Positions 47,166-58,209 of a stretch of 64,000 nucleotides of DNA are shown here, one piece after another (positions within the stretch are counted from its first letter, which is position 1; each line of letters opens with the position of its first letter). Below the pieces are notes generated by a model. It saw only the letters and a list, made by a program, of their open reading frames with translations, ran no database searches and was not told where the DNA came from. A program made the position numbers and the translations under genes. Source of the stretch: Paenibacillus sp. HW567 (GTDB taxonomy: Bacteria > Bacillota > Bacilli > Paenibacillales > Paenibacillaceae); the NCBI RefSeq assembly GCF_000374185.1, contig NZ_KB910518.1:3233687-3297686 (forward strand), read 5' to 3'.

Positions 47166-47195
47166 ATTTTAATATCATTTTGCTGTAAAAATCAA
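47166..47195 (-). promoter_or_regulatory. Candidate promoter of the Rieske oxygenase gene
   Basis: Minus-strand TTGATT (47195-47190), 18-bp spacer, TAAAAT (47171-47166). The GlnR-type box centre lies about 56 bp upstream of the -35. Confidence 0.4.
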
Positions 47196-47242
47196 TTGCG
47201 AATCATTTATTTTTGTTCACCCGTCTAAAAACAACGTTCAAA

Positions 47243-47259
47243 TGTTATGCATCATAACA
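47243..47259. promoter_or_regulatory. GlnR/TnrA-type nitrogen box
   Basis: TGTTATGCATCATAACA fits TGTNA-N7-TNACA exactly and sits within a larger perfect palindrome (10-bp arms, 47240-47262). It lies between the terminator of the anf operon and the Rieske gene, so the Rieske gene is the likely target. Confidence 0.75.
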
Positions 47260-47270
47260 TTTGTCACAGT

Positions 47271-47308
47271 AAAAAACAGCCTTCCAGTCATTCGGAAGGC
47301 TGTTTTTA
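47271..47308. terminator. Terminator at the end of the anf operon
   Basis: CAGCCTTCC/GGAAGGCTG stem flanked by A6 and T5, usable in both directions; first clear terminator after anfK. Confidence 0.85.
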
Positions 47309-47326
47309 TGCTTAGCGGCCACCTAT

Positions 47327-47830
47327 TCAAACAGCGGCATTCTCCTTGGCTGTCAGGTGGACCGGTGTCAGACGATAGACGGCTACTGCGTTCCCATCCA
47401 TAGAAGACCTGTATTTCTCAACCATCCGGGCAGTCATTTCCTGCTTGTAGAAGCCCGGCGTGTATTTGTCCAAAATTTTCTGCAGCACTCCGGAAGCTTC
47501 ATCCATGTCGGTGACTCTGGATGCTTCACCGAACAGCATTACGCTGAAGTATGCGGTATCCGCCTTACAGGGAACCGGATCGGTCACCGTACTGTCCTCC
47601 CGGTAAACCGTGAAGCTTACGGCCGGATGCTCTGCGAGCAGACGCACCTTTTTGCCGGAGCCCATGCCGTGGAAATACACAGCGCCTTCATGCCACACAT
47701 AATTGACCGGAACCGCATAGGGGTAGGCATCCCCGCCGATACCGACAACGCCAATTCTTGCCGTATTAAGAAATTCCCCGATCCGCTCCTGGTCACGGCA
47801 ATCCCTTTGCTTATAGCTTACATGCTCCAT
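47327..47830 (-). CDS. PNPOx-fold flavin-binding protein (NimA-like), last gene of the anf operon
   Basis: About 167 residues from ATG 47830 (AGGAGGGGAGGA upstream). It shows the split-barrel pattern of the pyridoxamine-phosphate-oxidase/NimA group: ARIGVVGIGGDAYPYAVPVNYVWHEGAVYFHG, KVRLLAEHPAVSFTVY and a C-terminal AVYRLTPVHLTAKE. Such proteins bind FMN, FAD, F420 or haem. It starts 50 bp after the preceding gene in the nitrogenase run and ends at the operon terminator. Anf3 of Azotobacter/Rhodobacter, an oxidase accompanying Fe-nitrogenase, is (as I recall) also of PNPOx-like fold, so this may be a functional counterpart; that is inference. Confidence 0.8.
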   Translation of the reverse strand: MEHVSYKQRDCRDQERIGEFLNTARIGVVGIGGDAYPYAVPVNYVWHEGAVYFHGMGSGKKVRLLAEHPAVSFTVYREDSTVTDPVPCKADTAYFSVMLFGEASRVTDMDEASGVLQKILDKYTPGFYKQEMTARMVEKYRSSMDGNAVAVYRLTPVHLTAKENAAV

Positions 47831-47880
47831 CCTTGCAGCTTCCTCCCCTCCTGTTCGCTGAACCGGCTCAGGTGACTCCG

Positions 47881-48315
47881 CTATCCAGTCATACTTGCCG
47901 CTGCCGCCGCTCTTACCAAGGAAATCCTGGCCGGATCGAACAGCCCGCGCACCTGCTCGCACATGCTCAGCACACGGGTCGAATCCTCCGGCTTCGGCGT
48001 CCCATGAAAATAATCATCCAATGAGCAGATGCCAAAAATGAAATCCAGCGATCTGATCTCTTTATTCAGCTCCTTAGGGACATCTACAACAGTCTCTACT
48101 GCATTCATGAGACAGATATAATTATGATTCAGCGGGATGGCCCCATAAAGATGGCATAAGGCGACAAGATATCGTTCCAGCGCTACTGAACCCACATTGA
48201 ATACCAGGCTGAGCCGCTGCTGTTGCCGCAAAAATTGCTCCGCTCTGCGATGATACGCCAAAGCATCCCGATAGTTCTCCTCAAAATCCTCCAGATCCGT
48301 TTCCGTTGCCAGCAT
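47881..48315 (-). CDS. Unrecognised anf-operon protein, HEPN-like helical
   Basis: 144 residues from ATG 48315 (GGAGGTG nine bases upstream; the longer frame to 48336 has no site). Almost entirely alpha-helical: YRDALAYHRRAEQFLRQQQR, NVGSVALERYLVALCHLYGA, SLDFIFGICSLDDYFHG. The helical spacing resembles HEPN-type bundles, but the RNase motif Rx4-6H is not evident. It occupies the place downstream of anfK that anfO/anfR hold in proteobacteria, but I see no sequence match to them. A role as Fe-nitrogenase accessory protein is inferred only from position. Confidence 0.65.
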   Translation of the reverse strand: MLATETDLEDFEENYRDALAYHRRAEQFLRQQQRLSLVFNVGSVALERYLVALCHLYGAIPLNHNYICLMNAVETVVDVPKELNKEIRSLDFIFGICSLDDYFHGTPKPEDSTRVLSMCEQVRGLFDPARISLVRAAAAASMTG

Positions 48316-48401
48316 AGCGCTGTACACCTCCCCCATAGCTAATGTTTATCCCTTGTTATAAGAACTATTGAAAATCATCATTCCACTCTCCTGCGCAAAT
48401 G

Positions 48402-49790
48402 CTACCACACGCTCAGAATCCATTCCTTGTTCCGCTTGTACTCCATATCAGTGAACAGGGTATTGGCAATTTCTTCAGCCAAGCGGATCGCCCCGGCATA
48501 ACCAACGGTTGGATGGCGGTATAATCCTGCACGGTCATAAGTAGGGAAGCCTACCCGGACCATAGGGATATTATTGTCGATGGCGGTGAAGCGCCCTTTG
48601 GAGTGGCCAAGAATCAGATCCAGCTCCACTTCCTTGTTCTTGATCCGGCTTTCCAGCTCCATCAAATCGGCATTGAGTACAATTTCCATACCGAATTCCA
48701 CATTATTTTGCAGCGCCTGGATACGCGGATCGTTCTTGTAGGTGGTATTGTCGTCGCCAAGCAGCAGAAGCACCGGCTGCATCTCCAGATCAATGCAGAA
48801 TTCAGCGAGACCGATAACGAGATCCGGATGTCCATAGATCGCCACCTTCTTGTCAGCAAGGAACATATGCACCAGATCCGCCAGAGCGTCGATGGCAACC
48901 CCCCGCTCGCGAACCAGGGATTGCGGAATGGGCTTCCCGGTCAGCTTTTTGACGTTCTGCAGAAAGGTATCGGTGTTGCGGATGCCAATCGGTGTAGGAC
49001 CAATAACGGCGGGAATGCCGAATTCATCCTCCAGATATTTTGCAGCCTTGCCCCCCTCGTACTTGTTAAGCGCGATTGTAGCCAGCGCATCCGCCGTCCC
49101 GGTTAAATCCGCTATCGTAGTGCTGCCGTGCGATTCCCCGCTTTTATCGGGCAGAATGGGCGAATCAAAGCTTTCTATTTCAAACAACACCGTAGCATCC
49201 ACTTGCATTTCGTCCAGCAGGTGCTTGAGTGCCGTCACATCTCCGGGGTTAACCCAGCCTGTGATCAGATTCAGCTTGCCGTTTGGCTGGTCCTTGCGGG
49301 CAAAATGCCTCACAAAGGCATCGACGGCCACATCATAACCACTCACCTGGCTGCCTACAAAGCTGGGCGTATGCACCGCGATCAGATGCACCTCCCGGCC
49401 GGCATATTTTTCCTTGAGCAGCCCGTTGTTCAGCTTCAGAATGACACCGTCCACATCATCGCCAATGACCTCTGTCGAGCAGGTGGTGATGATCGGCACA
49501 ACCTTCACATCCGGGTAGCGCATAAGCAGCACATCCACCGCTTCCTCGACACGGTTCAGTGCGCCGAATACCGCACCATCCTCATGAACAGAGGAGGAAG
49601 CGAGCAGAAAGTTATCCTTGAAATGCTGGGAGAACAGCAGACGGACAAACATTACACAGCCTTGGCCGCCATGAACAATTCCGATGCAATCCTTGATTCC
49701 GATACTGGCATACTGCGCGCCTGCCGGCTGGCAGGTGAATATCGGATTAATAACACCGCTGCGTTCCTTTTGAATGATTTCACAAGTCAT
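48402..49790 (-). CDS. anfK: Fe-only nitrogenase, FeFe protein beta subunit
   Basis: 462 residues, the same length as Azotobacter vinelandii AnfK as I recall it, beginning MTCEIIQKERSGVINPIFTC. The P-cluster cysteines are at C20 (FTCQPAGAQ), C45 (HGGQGCVMF) and C104 (TTCSTEVIGDD). Further AnfK-like blocks are NLITGWVNPGDV, LFEIESFDSPILPD, GIPAVIGPTPIGIRNTD and GHSKGRF. It pairs with AnfD to form the catalytic component. The gene starts 34 bp after anfG. It lacks the N-terminal extension of NifK. Confidence 0.96.
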   Translation of the reverse strand: MTCEIIQKERSGVINPIFTCQPAGAQYASIGIKDCIGIVHGGQGCVMFVRLLFSQHFKDNFLLASSSVHEDGAVFGALNRVEEAVDVLLMRYPDVKVVPIITTCSTEVIGDDVDGVILKLNNGLLKEKYAGREVHLIAVHTPSFVGSQVSGYDVAVDAFVRHFARKDQPNGKLNLITGWVNPGDVTALKHLLDEMQVDATVLFEIESFDSPILPDKSGESHGSTTIADLTGTADALATIALNKYEGGKAAKYLEDEFGIPAVIGPTPIGIRNTDTFLQNVKKLTGKPIPQSLVRERGVAIDALADLVHMFLADKKVAIYGHPDLVIGLAEFCIDLEMQPVLLLLGDDNTTYKNDPRIQALQNNVEFGMEIVLNADLMELESRIKNKEVELDLILGHSKGRFTAIDNNIPMVRVGFPTYDRAGLYRHPTVGYAGAIRLAEEIANTLFTDMEYKRNKEWILSVW

Positions 49791-49824
49791 AGTCTGGCCC
49801 CCTCCGATTATTCACTTACGCGAA

Positions 49825-50175
49825 TTAATATTGCTTGACAGTAAGCTCCTTGTTCAGCGACCCGGTTATGGTCACATAATCAATCCGCTCCTTCAGCGCC
49901 TGCATCAGTTGCTTAATTTCCGCTATACCCATTTCGGCCAGCCATTCGAACCGTTTGGTGTACTCTTCCGCCAGGACTACGGCATCCACCCAATAACAGC
50001 GGTCCGCAGGGGTTCCTTTGTCTACCGGTTCACCGCAGAGAATCTGCATGGTTTTCGTGAGAACGCCCTCGTTTTGCTTTTCCCTGTCCCAGGAACGGGA
50101 GTGAAACTGCCAGAGGCATTTTTTCATAATATAATTTTCCAGCTCCGCAACTCTCTCCTTCATCACATCTTCCAT
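49825..50175 (-). CDS. anfG: Fe-only nitrogenase delta subunit
   Basis: 116 residues with [45 protein letters not shown] and [18 protein letters not shown], the AnfG/VnfG pattern found only in alternative nitrogenases. The delta subunit completes the (alpha-beta-delta)2 hexamer. Its presence between D and K rules out molybdenum nitrogenase for this operon. It lies 18 bp after anfD. Confidence 0.95.
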   Translation of the reverse strand: MEDVMKERVAELENYIMKKCLWQFHSRSWDREKQNEGVLTKTMQILCGEPVDKGTPADRCYWVDAVVLAEEYTKRFEWLAEMGIAEIKQLMQALKERIDYVTITGSLNKELTVKQY

Positions 50176-50193
50176 AGAATTCCCCTCCCTCCG

Positions 50194-52741
<2,548 letters not shown>

Positions 52742-52752
<11 letters not shown>

Positions 52753-52958
52753 CGACATAAACGAACCTTAATCGGGGTTTACCTTTTCAACATTCGTAAA
52801 TACTGTTTTGAAAACGCTATCTAATTATCATGACATAGCAGATATCACTTTTATTCCGAACGAACCTCTACTACTTAGCTGTAAAAGCGCAATCATCTGC
52901 ATCAAAATAATGTTTTTAAGCGCAAGATGTTATATTACCTTACACAAAATATGAACCT
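52742..52958 (-). repeat. Repeated GAACCT hexamers upstream of anfH
   Basis: GAACCT (AGGTTC on the anfH strand) occurs at 52742, 52763, 52862 and 52953; a related CGGTTCG lies at 52994. Two copies extend to AGGTTCGTT on the anfH strand. The one at 52742 touches the -35 box and lies 21 bp (two turns) from the next. Candidate binding sites for an unknown regulator. Confidence 0.4.
52928..52944. promoter_or_regulatory. GlnR/TnrA-type nitrogen box between anfH and the ferredoxin gene
   Basis: TGTTATATTACCTTACA matches TGTNA-N7-TNACA exactly. Its centre is about 47 bp upstream of the proposed -35 of the ferredoxin gene and about 185 bp upstream of the anfH -35. It may serve one or both divergent units. 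Confidence 0.7.
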
Positions 52959-52982
52959 ACTGTTAAATCAGCCATTTATCCG

Positions 52983-53012
52983 TTGTAAGTGACGGTTCGT
53001 GAGATGTAAAAT
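52983..53012 (+). promoter_or_regulatory. Candidate promoter of the ferredoxin gene
   Basis: TTGTAA (52983-52988), 18-bp spacer, TAAAAT (53007-53012), about 110 bp before the ATG. Otherwise the 456-bp anfH-ferredoxin gap holds only the elements listed and AT-rich sequence. Confidence 0.4.
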
Positions 53013-53121
53013 AACACATGAAGAAACATACATCAAAAAGCATTTACCCGTTGCAAGAGGCATAAGCTATCATGAAATCATCATTTTTCGTCACTTATCA
53101 AAGTTAAAAGGAGAGAGAATC

Positions 53122-53355
53122 ATGAGTCAATTTGCCAGTGTGGACCAGGATTCCTGTATCGCTTGCGGTGCTTGCAACTCTGCAGCCCCGGATATTTTCG
53201 ATCTGGATAACAACGGAATTGCCGGCGTAATCTATGAGGGTGACAATAACAAGGGGGTTACAGCCATCGGCGAGGACATGCTGGATGAATTGCAGGAGGC
53301 CTTCGACAGTTGTCCAACCCACTGCATCCAGCTTGCCGCCGCACCTTTTGCCTGA
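53122..53355 (+). CDS. Single-cluster [4Fe-4S] ferredoxin
   Basis: 77 residues beginning MSQFASVDQDSCIACGAC. Ligands are C-x2-C-x2-C in SCIACGACN and the distal Cys in DSCPTHCI; the second CxxC set of 2x[4Fe-4S] ferredoxins is absent, as in Bacillus Fer. It is divergent from anfH across a nitrogen box, so it is a good candidate electron donor to AnfH. AAAAGGAGAG precedes the ATG. Confidence 0.9.
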   Translation: MSQFASVDQDSCIACGACNSAAPDIFDLDNNGIAGVIYEGDNNKGVTAIGEDMLDELQEAFDSCPTHCIQLAAAPFA

Positions 53356-53377
53356 CGCACAATATTGCATAATCCAC

Positions 53378-53430
53378 AAAAGAAGAGGAGATCCCCGGCC
53401 TTGCGGCTAGGGATACTCCTCTTCTTTTTC
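53378..53430. terminator. Terminator after the ferredoxin gene
   Basis: AGAAGAGGAG/CTCCTCTTCT stem with inner CCC/GGG pairing, followed by TTTTT. Confidence 0.85.
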
Positions 53431-53568
53431 GTGACACCTTACAGCGCTTTAAGATTCCTTTAAGGAACTTTAAAGCTTACCGTAAGCTAAATCTATGGGA
53501 GATTACCTTCATATGGACTACGCTGTATTTATCGCTTATACGAATGCATACCAAAGGAGTCCAAACAC

Positions 53569-55113
53569 ATGAAATCCAGCAAAAAAACAGCATTTTACCC
53601 CATTATAGCCTTATGTACGATTGCCGCAGGTTTGGCGGTTTCAGGCTTATCCAACAGTGTGAGTGCGGAGACAGGGAGTCCAGCGTCTGCTGAAATGTCA
53701 TCTGCCGGAAGCATTGAGGAATTCAAGCTGCTGCTGGACCGCAAAGTGCCCGAGTGGCAGAAGACCTATGATGTACCCGGAGTCGCAGTGGGTTTGGTGC
53801 ATAACGGGCAAGTGGCTTACTCGCTTAATTATGGGGTGGCTGACACCAAGAGCGGTGAGCCCGTGAGCAACGATACGCTGTTTCAGGCAGGTTCAATCTC
53901 TAAGAGTCTTACTGCATGGGGTATTCTGCATCTCGCAGAAGAAGGACGGTTATCGCCCGATGATTCCGTCACGGAATATATAACGCGCTGGAAGCTGCCA
54001 GGCTCTGAATTTGACGAGAAGGGAGTCACTCTCAGAAGATTGCTCAGCCATACCGCCGGCCTCCCGGCACACCAGGGTTATCTTGGCTCCGCTCCGGGAG
54101 AGCCGCTGCCGACGCTGGAGGAATCCTTATCAGGGGATGGAGGGTCCAATCCGGTGAAGCTGGCCACCGCTCCCGGAACGGAGGCGGTCTATTCCGGTGC
54201 GGGGTATACGCTATTGCAGCTAGTGATTGAGGAGGTCACCGGCCTGCCTTTTGAACAATATATGGATCAGCAGGTACTGAAGCCGTTAGGAATGAATGCC
54301 AGCACCTTTGGGGACACCGCCGCCAACCCTCTGATGTCACAAGGATACGGTTACTTCGGACAGCCGCTGCCGGATTACCAGTTTACTGAAAAAGCTGCTG
54401 CCGGTCTCTCCACCACTTCCGCCGATCTGATGAAATTGATTATGGCAAGCATGGGTGAAAAAAACGAACCGCCGGCTGGCAGCGGCGTTATCTCGGAACC
54501 GCTTATCCATGAGATGCAGACTCCGGTTCTGGCCGATAACGGCTTGGGTATTTTCACAAGAACCCTGTCCAGCGGCCAGGTCATGCTGTATCATCCGGGA
54601 GATAACCGGGGGTTTCACAGCTTTTACGGCTTCGTCCCGAAGACCGGGGATGGCCTTGTGATCCTGACGAACAGCGAGAACGGCATCGACCTGCGGCAGG
54701 ACATTTACCATGCATGGGTTCAGTCGCTGACCGGCTCCGTACCGGATGGATATGATGCGCTTAATGCTGCACGTAAGACCAACGCCTACATCGCATACGC
54801 TGTTGCAGCACTGCTTGGTATATATGTGCTTGTACTGGTTCTCCGGCTGCTTAAGGGTAGACGGGTGTTCATAACTAAGCATAACCGGCAGCCCTTTCTC
54901 TGGCTCGGATTGCGTGTCATCCTGCTTACAGCAACAGGTACTCTTCTATTCCTGGCTTCTTACTCCTGGAGCATTCTGGGCCTTTCGGCCGGCCTGAAGA
55001 ACACCGTGCTCTGGGTTTTCGCCTGGCATATCGCCTTGTTCATCGCCGGGTTCTTCCCAAAGCTGAAGACACCGCGCAAACGCGCGGCGGATGCATCTGA
55101 TGCGATGTCTTAA
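53569..55113 (+). CDS. Membrane-anchored beta-lactamase-family serine hydrolase
   Basis: 514 residues. Signal peptide (IIALCTIAAGLAVSGLSNSVSA), a class C beta-lactamase/D-Ala-D-Ala peptidase-like domain with S109-I-S-K112 (SxxK), YSGAGY in the place of YxN, and HPGDNRGF in the place of the KTG triad. The C-terminal 110 residues contain three membrane helices (about 405-425, 440-460, 480-495). Such proteins act on the outer surface; substrate unknown. It stands between the two nitrogenase gene groups but on the opposite strand to both operons and has no evident link to nitrogen fixation. Confidence 0.87.
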   Translation: MKSSKKTAFYPIIALCTIAAGLAVSGLSNSVSAETGSPASAEMSSAGSIEEFKLLLDRKVPEWQKTYDVPGVAVGLVHNGQVAYSLNYGVADTKSGEPVSNDTLFQAGSISKSLTAWGILHLAEEGRLSPDDSVTEYITRWKLPGSEFDEKGVTLRRLLSHTAGLPAHQGYLGSAPGEPLPTLEESLSGDGGSNPVKLATAPGTEAVYSGAGYTLLQLVIEEVTGLPFEQYMDQQVLKPLGMNASTFGDTAANPLMSQGYGYFGQPLPDYQFTEKAAAGLSTTSADLMKLIMASMGEKNEPPAGSGVISEPLIHEMQTPVLADNGLGIFTRTLSSGQVMLYHPGDNRGFHSFYGFVPKTGDGLVILTNSENGIDLRQDIYHAWVQSLTGSVPDGYDALNAARKTNAYIAYAVAALLGIYVLVLVLRLLKGRRVFITKHNRQPFLWLGLRVILLTATGTLLFLASYSWSILGLSAGLKNTVLWVFAWHIALFIAGFFPKLKTPRKRAADASDAMS

Positions 55114-55116
55114 GAC

Positions 55117-55497
55117 TCACATTTTATCATTTACTCTGTTCAGCGCTTTGACCAGCCACAGCGGCGGACGCTCCTTCAGCATCTGCCGCAATTGCTCCAA
55201 CTGGGGCAGAATCTCGCTTCCCTGCTCGGACTGAAGGAGGATGATTCCTGCCGCGAGAACTTTTTTGACGGCATCGCCGCCGATCTTCACAACAAACAGA
55301 ACCGTGCAGTCTGCAATCAGCTCTACCCGCTGCTGGAATTTATCGCATTCCTCCGTCTCCTCCCCGGGGGCGGGCACCGTCCTTGATTCCAGCAAGCGGT
55401 AACCCTTTTCCCCAAACTCAAAAACCACAAACGAATGACATTGTCCGAAATGACAATCCAGCGTTCTGCCCTCATTGGACGCAAAGGCAATCTTCAT
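55117..55497 (-). CDS. NifX/NafY-type dinitrogenase cofactor-binding protein
   Basis: 126 residues: MKIAFASNEGRTLDCHFGQCHSFVVFEF and LFVVKIGGDAVKKVLAAGI are typical of the NifX/NafY/VnfX/NifB-C-terminal fold, which binds FeMo-co-type clusters or their precursors. It overlaps the nifN-like gene by 4 bp (ATGA) and completes an E-N-X gene order. A possible carrier of FeFe-co precursor; VnfX would be the closest functional name. Confidence 0.88.
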   Translation of the reverse strand: MKIAFASNEGRTLDCHFGQCHSFVVFEFGEKGYRLLESRTVPAPGEETEECDKFQQRVELIADCTVLFVVKIGGDAVKKVLAAGIILLQSEQGSEILPQLEQLRQMLKERPPLWLVKALNRVNDKM

Positions 55498-56813
55498 CGG
55501 CCGTTCCCCTCCTTGCTATGCATAGTATTGGCGATATGATTCAGCAGATCGGCTGTCCCCCGGTATCCCACGCTCACGCTGGCCGGCGAACCAAAACGGT
55601 TAAATACCGGAAATCCCAAAGGCAAATAAGGAATATTGCACTGAAGCGCATTCCGTTCCCCGTAAGCATTGCTCACCCACAGGTCGGCTCCGCCCGCAGC
55701 CATCCGCTCCAGATCTTCCAGATCACCGGCCTGCACAGCACCCGGAATGGCGGCAACCGCCGGTGAAGCGGTGGAGATCACCGAACCGAAGAACCTGATG
55801 CCAAGCTCTGAGAGGCACTGGTACAGCGCAACCAGGTGATCAGGCTCAAGTGCGGCCAGAATCCTTTTCCCCCTAAACACCGAACGCGTGTCAAGCATGC
55901 AATCCAGCAGGAACTGCCGCTGCCAGCGATATTTATTCTGACCGTCGCTCTGGCTGAACTGGCGGAGGAACAGAAAGAACTCATCGGTTTCCGCTAACCC
56001 CGTTACCCCATTAAATACCTGATAGGGAATTTGCAGCTCCTCCTGCAGCAGTCTCGCACACGGCTCCATCGAGCTGCCCAGCGCAAGGGTGTAGGAGGAT
56101 GTAAGTATTTCGCGCAAGTAATCCAGCGGAACCCCGCCCCGCGAGAGCGGTGTGTGGCCCATCATCAGATGCCCGGTGAGCGAGGAGGACAGGTCCGGGA
56201 GGACGATCACCTCGATGTCGAAGGAAGCGATTATTTCCTTCAATTCCATCACATCCCCCGGCGTCAGATGCGCTCCCGGCAGCAGATTGATCCGGTTCCG
56301 CTTCTTTTTCCGCACCGTTCGCCCCCCGCTTTGAATGACCTTTTGAATTACAGCATACACGGTTTTGGCATAACCCGATTCCAAGGAGCCCTCATAGTCG
56401 GGAAGATGCAGCCCGCACATCAGCTTATCTCTGAACAGCAGCTTATGCTGACGGTAATAGGCCTCGGCGATTCCCAGCAGATCCTCGCCCACAACCGCTG
56501 TCAGCGATGTGCCGATCAGCGCCAGAACGTCCGGGTGATGTTTGTCCATAACCAGCCGGATCATCTCCCGAATGGCCTCCTCCCCGCCAAAAATCAAATT
56601 CTGCTCATGAATGGCAATGTTCTGGAGCGAAATCGGCTCACGAAAATGGCGGGATAGCACTGTTCTCACCGATTCCGCGCAGCCCTGCGCCCCGTGCAGA
56701 ATCGGAACCGCCCGATAAATGCCCTGCAGGGCAAGCACGCCGCCTGCCGCCTGGCTGGTCTGAAAAGGATTGACCGCCAGCGGTTTGCCCGGCGAGCTGT
56801 CAGCCTTGTTCAT
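55494..56813 (-). CDS. NifN/VnfN-like cofactor scaffold subunit
   Basis: 439 residues of the nitrogenase component 1 superfamily: GVLALQGIYRAVPILHGAQGCAESVRTVLSRHFREP (single cluster-ligand Cys near 45, as in NifN), INLLPGAHLTPGDVMELKEI and LPLGFPVFNRFG. It overlaps the nifE-like gene by 14 bp. Together they should form the alpha2beta2 scaffold on which NifB-co matures. The pair is divergent from typical Mo-type NifEN; whether it is the Mo, V or Fe system partner cannot be settled by eye. Confidence 0.88.
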   Translation of the reverse strand: MNKADSSPGKPLAVNPFQTSQAAGGVLALQGIYRAVPILHGAQGCAESVRTVLSRHFREPISLQNIAIHEQNLIFGGEEAIREMIRLVMDKHHPDVLALIGTSLTAVVGEDLLGIAEAYYRQHKLLFRDKLMCGLHLPDYEGSLESGYAKTVYAVIQKVIQSGGRTVRKKKRNRINLLPGAHLTPGDVMELKEIIASFDIEVIVLPDLSSSLTGHLMMGHTPLSRGGVPLDYLREILTSSYTLALGSSMEPCARLLQEELQIPYQVFNGVTGLAETDEFFLFLRQFSQSDGQNKYRWQRQFLLDCMLDTRSVFRGKRILAALEPDHLVALYQCLSELGIRFFGSVISTASPAVAAIPGAVQAGDLEDLERMAAGGADLWVSNAYGERNALQCNIPYLPLGFPVFNRFGSPASVSVGYRGTADLLNHIANTMHSKEGNGR

Positions 56814-58167
56814 AGCTGTCCACCTCCCAGGGGGAGCGCCGGCGGATCATTTGCCAGACAGGCTGCGCCAGCGTATCCATCACGTCCTGGGCAAATCTTC
56901 TCACTCCGTCATAGCCGGCATACCCCCCGCGCCGTTCTTCATCAATGTTCATAAAAGGAATTCCCTCCTTCAGCGGGACAAAAGCACTGCGGCCGCTTAC
57001 GATTAACAGATCAGCCTTCCGCAGACGGCACAGCTCCAGAATCCGTGCTTCTTCACATTTAACAATCAACAGGGTATCCTCTTGAATCCGTTCCTTGATC
57101 CGGGACAGATCCTCCTGGGCATTATGATTAGTGCCAATGGCAGCGATCTTAATCCCCAGCTCATGGAGCAGCGAAATATACAGCCAGCTCTCAATACCAT
57201 CGGTGAACAGCACGACCTTCTTGCCTTTGAGCGATTTATAGGAGCGTTGGATGTCTTTGTGGAGGCGTTCTTCTTCCCGGCGCATGTAGCGGTGCAGCCC
57301 TTTATCCAGTGCCTCATTCTGAAAGTGAAAGGAGAGCTGCCGCAGGGAGAACCGGATCTCCCGGGAACCGCAGAAGGAGCCTTCACAATAAGGAATGCCG
57401 AATGAATCGCGCATCCGCCGGGCCAAAGTAACCATTGAACGGCTGCATACCAGCATATTCAGCTTGGCCTGATGGGCGGAGCGCAGCTCCTGGAGGGTAC
57501 ATTCACCGGCAATCCGCGACATGACGCGTATCCCGACTTTGGAGAGCATAGCTTCAATTTCTTGTCCTTCTGCGGAGAAATGATGATCGCCAATGAGGTT
57601 GATATCAAAAGGGGTGAGTTTTCTGGGGTCTGAATCACTGGTACCAATGACTCGTTCGAATAATGCTTCGCCCGCCTGCCGGTTGCCCATATTTTCGCTT
57701 CCCATCAGGCCGGAGTTATGCAGCGGGATAACGGGGAGCTTCCATAGGCTCTCGGCCTTGCCGCAGACCGTGTTCAAGTCCTCTGCGGTCAGGATGGTGA
57801 TACAGGTGGCGTATACAAATATACAGGGAGGGTGGTAATGCTCTACGATGTAGTTGATCGCTTCAAGCAGCTTCTTCTGGCCGCCAAGAACAATATCCGT
57901 TTCCGTCAGCCCCATGGAAAAGCTGAATTTCGACAACGGACCGCCCGGCATTCCGGCCTCCAGCATGCCCCAGCTATTCTGCAGACAGCCAGAGGTTCCG
58001 TGCACCAAATGCGCGGCATCCGAGATGGGAAGCAGAACGGCCTGAGTGCCTTGAAAGACACAGCCCTTGGCAACGTCGCCCGGACCCGGTTTGACGCAGC
58101 CTTTTTTCAGCTCGCGGTTGTGCTCACAATCAGGCTCAATGAACAGGTTCGGAATCCCTTTGGGCAT
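56800..58167 (-). CDS. NifE/VnfE-like cofactor scaffold subunit
   Basis: 455 residues from ATG 58167 (AGGAGGG upstream; the longer frame to 58197 has none). KGCVFQGTQAVLLPISDAAHLVHGTSGCLQNSW and FVYATCITILTAEDL hold the three cluster cysteines (C35, C60, C119) expected in NifE. A further block is GYAGYDGVRRFAQDVM. First gene of a nifE-nifN-nifX-like operon, with its own promoter and a near-consensus nitrogen box upstream. The full chain is NifE-like; no frameshifts. Confidence 0.9.
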   Translation of the reverse strand: MPKGIPNLFIEPDCEHNRELKKGCVKPGPGDVAKGCVFQGTQAVLLPISDAAHLVHGTSGCLQNSWGMLEAGMPGGPLSKFSFSMGLTETDIVLGGQKKLLEAINYIVEHYHPPCIFVYATCITILTAEDLNTVCGKAESLWKLPVIPLHNSGLMGSENMGNRQAGEALFERVIGTSDSDPRKLTPFDINLIGDHHFSAEGQEIEAMLSKVGIRVMSRIAGECTLQELRSAHQAKLNMLVCSRSMVTLARRMRDSFGIPYCEGSFCGSREIRFSLRQLSFHFQNEALDKGLHRYMRREEERLHKDIQRSYKSLKGKKVVLFTDGIESWLYISLLHELGIKIAAIGTNHNAQEDLSRIKERIQEDTLLIVKCEEARILELCRLRKADLLIVSGRSAFVPLKEGIPFMNIDEERRGGYAGYDGVRRFAQDVMDTLAQPVWQMIRRRSPWEVDSYEQG

Positions 58168-58209
58168 TGCAACTCCCTCCTTCTGCGATCCAGCCAATTA
58201 TATCTATTT

